Assembly (NCBI GenBank): GCA_005883235.1
Contig: VAYE01000141.1
Coordinates: 1 to 8,414, forward strand
From: Actinomycetota bacterium
GTDB lineage: Bacteria > Actinomycetota > Thermoleophilia > Gaiellales > Gaiellaceae
Reading direction: 5' to 3'
DNA: 8,414 bases
In this document: in pieces, positions 5,983-8,414 of the stretch
How the letters are laid out: each line of letters begins with the position of its first letter
Numbering within the stretch: the stretch's first letter is position 1
Translations under genes and position numbers: made by a program
The notes under the pieces: model-generated
What the model saw: only the letters and a program-made list of their open reading frames with translations
Told to the model about the DNA's origin: nothing
Databases searched by the model: none

Positions 5983-6886
5983 TCAGCCCACGGGTAACGG
6001 GCTGCGCGCAGCGCTGCGCAAACCGAGCAGTGCTGCGCCGACAGCCGCCATCTCCAGGTTCAACCGATCGACCTCGATGCGACAGTCGCCCTCGAGCTGC
6101 GCGAAGGAATACTCGGCGAGCGTCCCTTCGTATCCGTCCCGGAAGAGCTGCGCGGAGCGCCTCGCCTTCCCCCGGCCGTCCTTCCCCCGGTGGCGTGGAG
6201 TCGGGCCTAAGCCGACGATCTCCTCCGGTCCGCCTATGATCGTCAGCGGTGGATTGAGCAGATTCATCAGTGCGGCCAGTCCCTGCCCGAACGAGCGGCC
6301 GGCCTGCCGGAACGTGTCGACGGCGCGGGCGTCGCCCTGCTCGGCGAGCTGAGCCGCACCCGCGAGGTCCGTGACGACGACCTCCCTTTCGCCCCCGTTG
6401 ACGTTCCTGACGGACGATCCCGGACCCGATCCCGCCCATTCCCGGCGCCAGATAGACGACGACGAACGATCGCTCTCCACGTCCGACGCCGAGCTCCTGC
6501 TGGTAGACGACCATCGAGTTGACGTCGTTGTCGATCGCCGCCGGGGCCTCGAACGCCTCGCCCAACCTGGCGGCGAACCGCTCGTCGTGCCAGGACCCGC
6601 CCCCCGACTTGAGGTTCTGGCCGTAGACGACCGTGCCGCTGGAGTGGTCGACATGGCCGGGAATGGCGGCGCCACCCGACGTGAAGCGCGGGAGTTCGTC
6701 CGACCCGGCCTCGCGACCCAGCAGCGTCTGAGCCAGGCTGACGGCCGCGTCCACGACGTCCTCGGGGGTGCCGCCACCGAACGAGGTGTCCGCGAACACG
6801 GGCTCCTCGACGTCCTCCGGGGACACCCGGGCCGCGACGAGCTGTCCCGCGCCCAGCGCTAGCCCGAGAGCGCCGTCACCCGCCAC
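5983..6886 (-). pseudogene. ROK-family (sugar kinase/regulator) protein, frameshifted and missing its middle
   Basis: From the GTG at 6886, about 160 residues read as an ROK protein: AAIPGHVDHSSGTVV (73-87), WHDERFAARLGEAFEAPAAI (99-118), NDVNS with the presumed catalytic Asp121, and LAPGMGGIGSGIV (146-158). Near 6406-6410 the homology moves to another frame, giving DLAGAAQLAEQGDA, then AGRSFGQGLAALMNLLNPPL and TIIGG, ending at TGA 5983-5985. The segment between normally carries GEIGH and the zinc motif CxCGxxGCLE; neither is present, and the product is about 45-60 residues short there. The first motif, GLALGAGQLV, lacks the Asp of DxGGTK, and no helix-turn-helix precedes it, so even the parent may have been a non-kinase. 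The gene overlaps the RelA/SpoT-like gene by 11 bases and was probably translated with it. Read as annotated it is broken; an assembly gap could also explain it. Confidence 0.8.
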
Positions 6887-7796
6887 GGAGACGCTTCGTG
6901 CTTCTTCGAGCCCGACGCGAGGACTTCTGAACGGGGGTGCGCGCGCGAATCCGCTTGCGCAGCTCCCACACCCTCCGCTCGAGCGCCGAGGACTGCTGGC
7001 TGAGTGTGATTGCGTCGGCTTCGTCGCTCTCCTCGTCCCACAGCGGCGGCGTCTCAGCCGGGCCCGCGACGCGCCTGGCCTCGTAGTAGGTGTGAGTCAA
7101 GCCACTGATCACCTCGGCCAGGGAGGTCATCACCTGGATCTCGATGAGGCTCCCTCGCCCCTGCTTGCCGTCGTAGTCGATCGCCGCGACCTCGAACGGC
7201 TGGCGAACGTACACGTGGAACGCGTAGTACCCGTCCTGCTTTGCCTCCTGGTCAATACGGGCGTAGCGCTTGAACCGGCGCTCCTCCGCACACGCGACGA
7301 GGTTCTCGGCGACCGTGCGGACGCCGTCCATGTAACGGACGACGAAGCGGGTGCGGACAATGTCCCAGGCTCGCTCGAACCAGTTGTCCGGCGTCCACCA
7401 CCCCTCGGGCGGTGGGTCAGGCCAGTTCTGGTTCCCGTGAACGTTCTCGCGCCAGGTTCGGCTCAAGAACGACTCCCAGGGCTTGTTCACAAGCTTGGGC
7501 AGCGCGGGCGCCCCCTGGAAAAGCAGCGCTTCGTTCTGCTTCGAATAGTCGTTCGCCCAGTCGTGGAGGCGCGTCGACACCTCTCGCCAGTACGTCGACC
7601 CCTCGAACGCCTGGCGGAGATCGCCTTGCTGGTGGAGATAACGGCCCTCGCGCAGCTCTCGGGTATCGCCCTGCCAGGTTCGCTCGAGCCACTCCAGATA
7701 CTCGTCTCCGAGTCTCGGCCGCTCGATCCCGGTCGCCGACTGAGCGCCGTTTGCTCCCGGATCCGCCTTGCGTAGGAGTTGCGTCACCCCCGCCAT
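6876..7796 (-). CDS. Divergent RelA/SpoT-domain protein (possible toxic small alarmone synthetase-like)
   Basis: A 306-residue soluble protein. Residues about 100-242 resemble the RelA/SpoT nucleotidyltransferase domain: K105-PWE-S109-FLS-R113 fits the ATP-site KxxxSxxxK with Arg for the last Lys; WDIVRTRFVVRYMDGV (144-159) fits the D(L/I)xxxR strand with Asp145; QDGYYAFHVYV (187-197) fits the GYxSxH guanosine-binding loop; and IEIQVMT (218-224) fits ExQxRT with the catalytic Glu219 but Met in place of Arg. THTYYEARR (234-242) matches the following helix. There is no HD hydrolase, TGS or ACT domain. Residues 1-95 are unrecognised, rich in Trp and charged residues, and 274-306 form a strongly basic tail. 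The expected chemistry is pyrophosphate transfer from ATP to GDP/GTP or, in toxSAS relatives, to tRNA or adenosine nucleotides; this is inference. ATG at 7796 has no Shine-Dalgarno. It overlaps the ROK remnant and diverges from a ParB-like gene. Confidence 0.75.
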   Translation of the reverse strand: MAGVTQLLRKADPGANGAQSATGIERPRLGDEYLEWLERTWQGDTRELREGRYLHQQGDLRQAFEGSTYWREVSTRLHDWANDYSKQNEALLFQGAPALPKLVNKPWESFLSRTWRENVHGNQNWPDPPPEGWWTPDNWFERAWDIVRTRFVVRYMDGVRTVAENLVACAEERRFKRYARIDQEAKQDGYYAFHVYVRQPFEVAAIDYDGKQGRGSLIEIQVMTSLAEVISGLTHTYYEARRVAGPAETPPLWDEESDEADAITLSQQSSALERRVWELRKRIRARTPVQKSSRRARRSTKRLRGG

Positions 7797-7805
7797 GCCG
7801 CCAAA

Positions 7806-7812
7806 TAGGATA
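7806..7812. promoter_or_regulatory. Candidate overlapping divergent -10 elements
   Basis: In an AT-richer island between the divergent starts at 7796 and 7856, the + strand reads TAGGAT (7806-7811) and the - strand reads TATCCT (7812-7807). Each fits an actinobacterial -10, and they share five bases, so both promoters could not be open at once. The - strand element would place transcription about four bases before the ATG of the RelA/SpoT-like gene, nearly leaderless; the + strand one would leave about 38 bases of leader. The -35 matches are poor on both strands. Confidence 0.3.
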
Positions 7813-7818
7813 TTCCCT

Positions 7819-7835
7819 TAGGCAGCGTTCGCCTA
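7819..7835. promoter_or_regulatory. Inverted repeat, possible operator
   Basis: TAGGC, seven bases, GCCTA forms a 5-bp inverted repeat just after the candidate -10 pair and before the ParB-like gene's ribosome site. Its position suits a repressor site or an mRNA hairpin in the leader. Only five base pairs support it. Confidence 0.25.
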
Positions 7836-7845
7836 CCGTTAGCAC

Positions 7846-7849
7846 GGAG
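7846..7849 (+). promoter_or_regulatory. Ribosome binding site of the ParB-like gene
   Basis: GGAG lies six bases before ATG 7856. It is the clearest Shine-Dalgarno in the window and fixes the start of this small gene against the much longer open frame upstream, which runs antisense to the RelA/SpoT-like gene. Confidence 0.6.
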
Positions 7850-7855
7850 CTCGGC

Positions 7856-8173
7856 ATGTCTGAGACCCGCTGGGTATCAGCCGCGAAGGAGGCGCTCCGG
7901 CCGTACTTTCAACGGCTCGACGATCCGACGACGCGGATCGTTCCGATCGGCCGGACGGTCAGGCTCCACGACGACGACGCGGAGAAGATCGAGCGGGCGG
8001 GCGAGCTGATGTCGGCCGCCGCAGCAGGGAGACATCCGAAGCGGGCCCCGCTGGAGGCGCGCGCCGAGCCCGACGGCACCTACTCGATCCTCGACGGCAA
8101 ATCCACCCACGCGAACCTCGAACGACTCGGTCTCGACGCAGTGCCCGTCGTCGTGGTGAGCGGCCTCGAGTGA
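7856..8173 (+). CDS. Small ParB-N-like domain protein
   Basis: A 105-residue protein. Residues about 27-102 resemble the ParB/sulfiredoxin-like fold: RIVPIGRTVRLHDDDAEKI (27-45) for the first strand and helix, PLEARAEPDGTYSILDGK (65-82) for the central strands, and LERLGLDAVPVVVV (88-101) for the last helix and strand. The loop that is DGxHR in ParB-type nucleases and CTPases reads DGKSTHAN here, so the usual Arg is absent and enzymatic activity is doubtful. There is no DNA-binding helix-turn-helix, unlike full-length ParB, so chromosome partitioning is unlikely. It is transcribed divergently from the RelA/SpoT-like gene, 59 bases apart, and ends four bases from the convergent ftsH stop. An antitoxin, regulator or partner role for the neighbour is possible but rests only on position. 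The domain call is moderate. Confidence 0.65.
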   Translation: MSETRWVSAAKEALRPYFQRLDDPTTRIVPIGRTVRLHDDDAEKIERAGELMSAAAAGRHPKRAPLEARAEPDGTYSILDGKSTHANLERLGLDAVPVVVVSGLE

Positions 8174-8177
8174 GGTT

Positions 8178-8414
8178 CTAGCCTTCGGCCGGCTCGGGCG
8201 GTTGCAGCGCCCGGCCCGGCGAGGGGAACGGTCGCGGCGTCGGCTTCGGAAGCCGCTTGCGCTCGGCCTCGGGCTTCGTCTCGGGCTGCGCCGGCTCCTC
8301 CTCGGCGAAGACGCGCTCCTCGGACTCGCCGGCGAGCAGCCGCTCGAACTGGTCCTTGTCGATCGTCTCGCGCTCGATGAGGATCGCGGAGATCCGGTGC
8401 AGGTCGTCCATGTG
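8178..8414 (-). CDS. ftsH: ATP-dependent zinc metalloprotease FtsH, C-terminal end (partial)
   Basis: The last 78 codons of ftsH; the gene continues beyond the window. FtsH is a membrane-bound AAA+ hexamer that degrades misassembled membrane proteins and short-lived regulators. The visible part begins in the final helices of the peptidase domain: LHRISAILIERETIDKDQFE followed by RLL is the usual FtsH ending (aLxExETLdxxxxxxll). After it comes a tail of about 50 residues rich in Pro, Glu and Lys/Arg, likely disordered and not conserved across the family. TAG at 8178-8180 ends it, four bases from the convergent ParB-like gene. The identity rests on this short segment plus the position upstream of the fol genes, where ftsH is expected. 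Confidence 0.85.
   Translation of the reverse strand, partial: HMDDLHRISAILIERETIDKDQFERLLAGESEERVFAEEEPAQPETKPEAERKRLPKPTPRPFPSPGRALQPPEPAEG

Noticed and set aside
5193..6239. Long + strand frame opposite folP
   Set aside because: It is the antisense of a complete, motif-rich folP and crosses into the ROK remnant; no recognisable domains.
5957..6886. A 309-residue single-frame ROK protein reaching the folP start
   Set aside because: After residue 160 the frame turns Arg-rich and loses all ROK similarity, whereas NLLNPPLTIIGG and other ROK features lie in another frame. The overlap with the folP GTG is chance.
7856..8173. Chromosome-partitioning ParB
   Set aside because: Only the N-terminal-like domain is present, with no helix-turn-helix, no dimerisation domain, no parA neighbour and an altered DGxHR loop.
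1..8414. CRISPR arrays, tRNA or rRNA genes, insertion sequences, attachment sites
   Set aside because: No regularly spaced repeats, cloverleaf-like segments, transposase motifs or flanking direct repeats could be seen by eye. The accessory block at 5983-8173 shows no clear boundary repeats.

Overview
The window is a GC-rich bacterial chromosome segment whose codons mostly end in G or C. Genes are tightly packed and no stretch of more than about 75 bases lies outside a gene. The gene families (a DUF2469-like protein, actinobacterial-style DUF neighbours, the ftsH/folate/coaX/dusB neighbourhood) suggest an actinobacterium, perhaps of the Thermoleophilia type; that placement is inference and no rRNA is present to confirm it.

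Layout. Positions 1-738 (+) hold the last part of a DusB-type tRNA-dihydrouridine synthase, beginning exactly at its catalytic Cys codon. Positions 810-1610 (+) encode a membrane-anchored, HtrA-like trypsin-fold protease. It converges on coaX (1607-2240, -), and the two stop codons share one CTAG. coaX (type III pantothenate kinase) has lost an internal piece and is frameshifted, although its true C-terminus is still readable. Upstream on the same strand lie a DUF2469-like protein (2281-2646), folK (2652-3110), folB (4792-5142) and folP (5139-5960). A secreted subtilisin-like protease on the + strand (3168-4817) sits between folB and folK. The - strand block is therefore a folate and CoA biosynthesis operon interrupted by an oppositely oriented protease gene.

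The region between folP and ftsH (5983-8173) looks like an accessory insertion. It holds a damaged ROK-family gene (5983-6886, -), an overlapping upstream gene for a divergent RelA/SpoT nucleotidyltransferase-fold protein (6876-7796, -), and a divergently transcribed 105-residue ParB-N-like protein (7856-8173, +). The last two share a 59-base, AT-richer intergenic region with a possible face-to-face promoter pair and an inverted repeat. The window ends with the C-terminus of ftsH (8178-8414, -).

The order ftsH - folP - folB - folK - coaX - dusB recalls the conserved ftsH/coaX/pab/fol/dusB neighbourhood of Bacillus, with genes lost, inserted or inverted. The best candidate for an undescribed system is the RelA/SpoT-like gene with its divergent ParB-like partner and overlapping ROK gene, which could be a toxic small-alarmone-synthetase-like module. 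The second point needing a check is that two genes of the same actin-like ATPase fold (coaX and ROK) both carry an internal deletion of similar size with a frameshift. This is either gene decay or an assembly fault.
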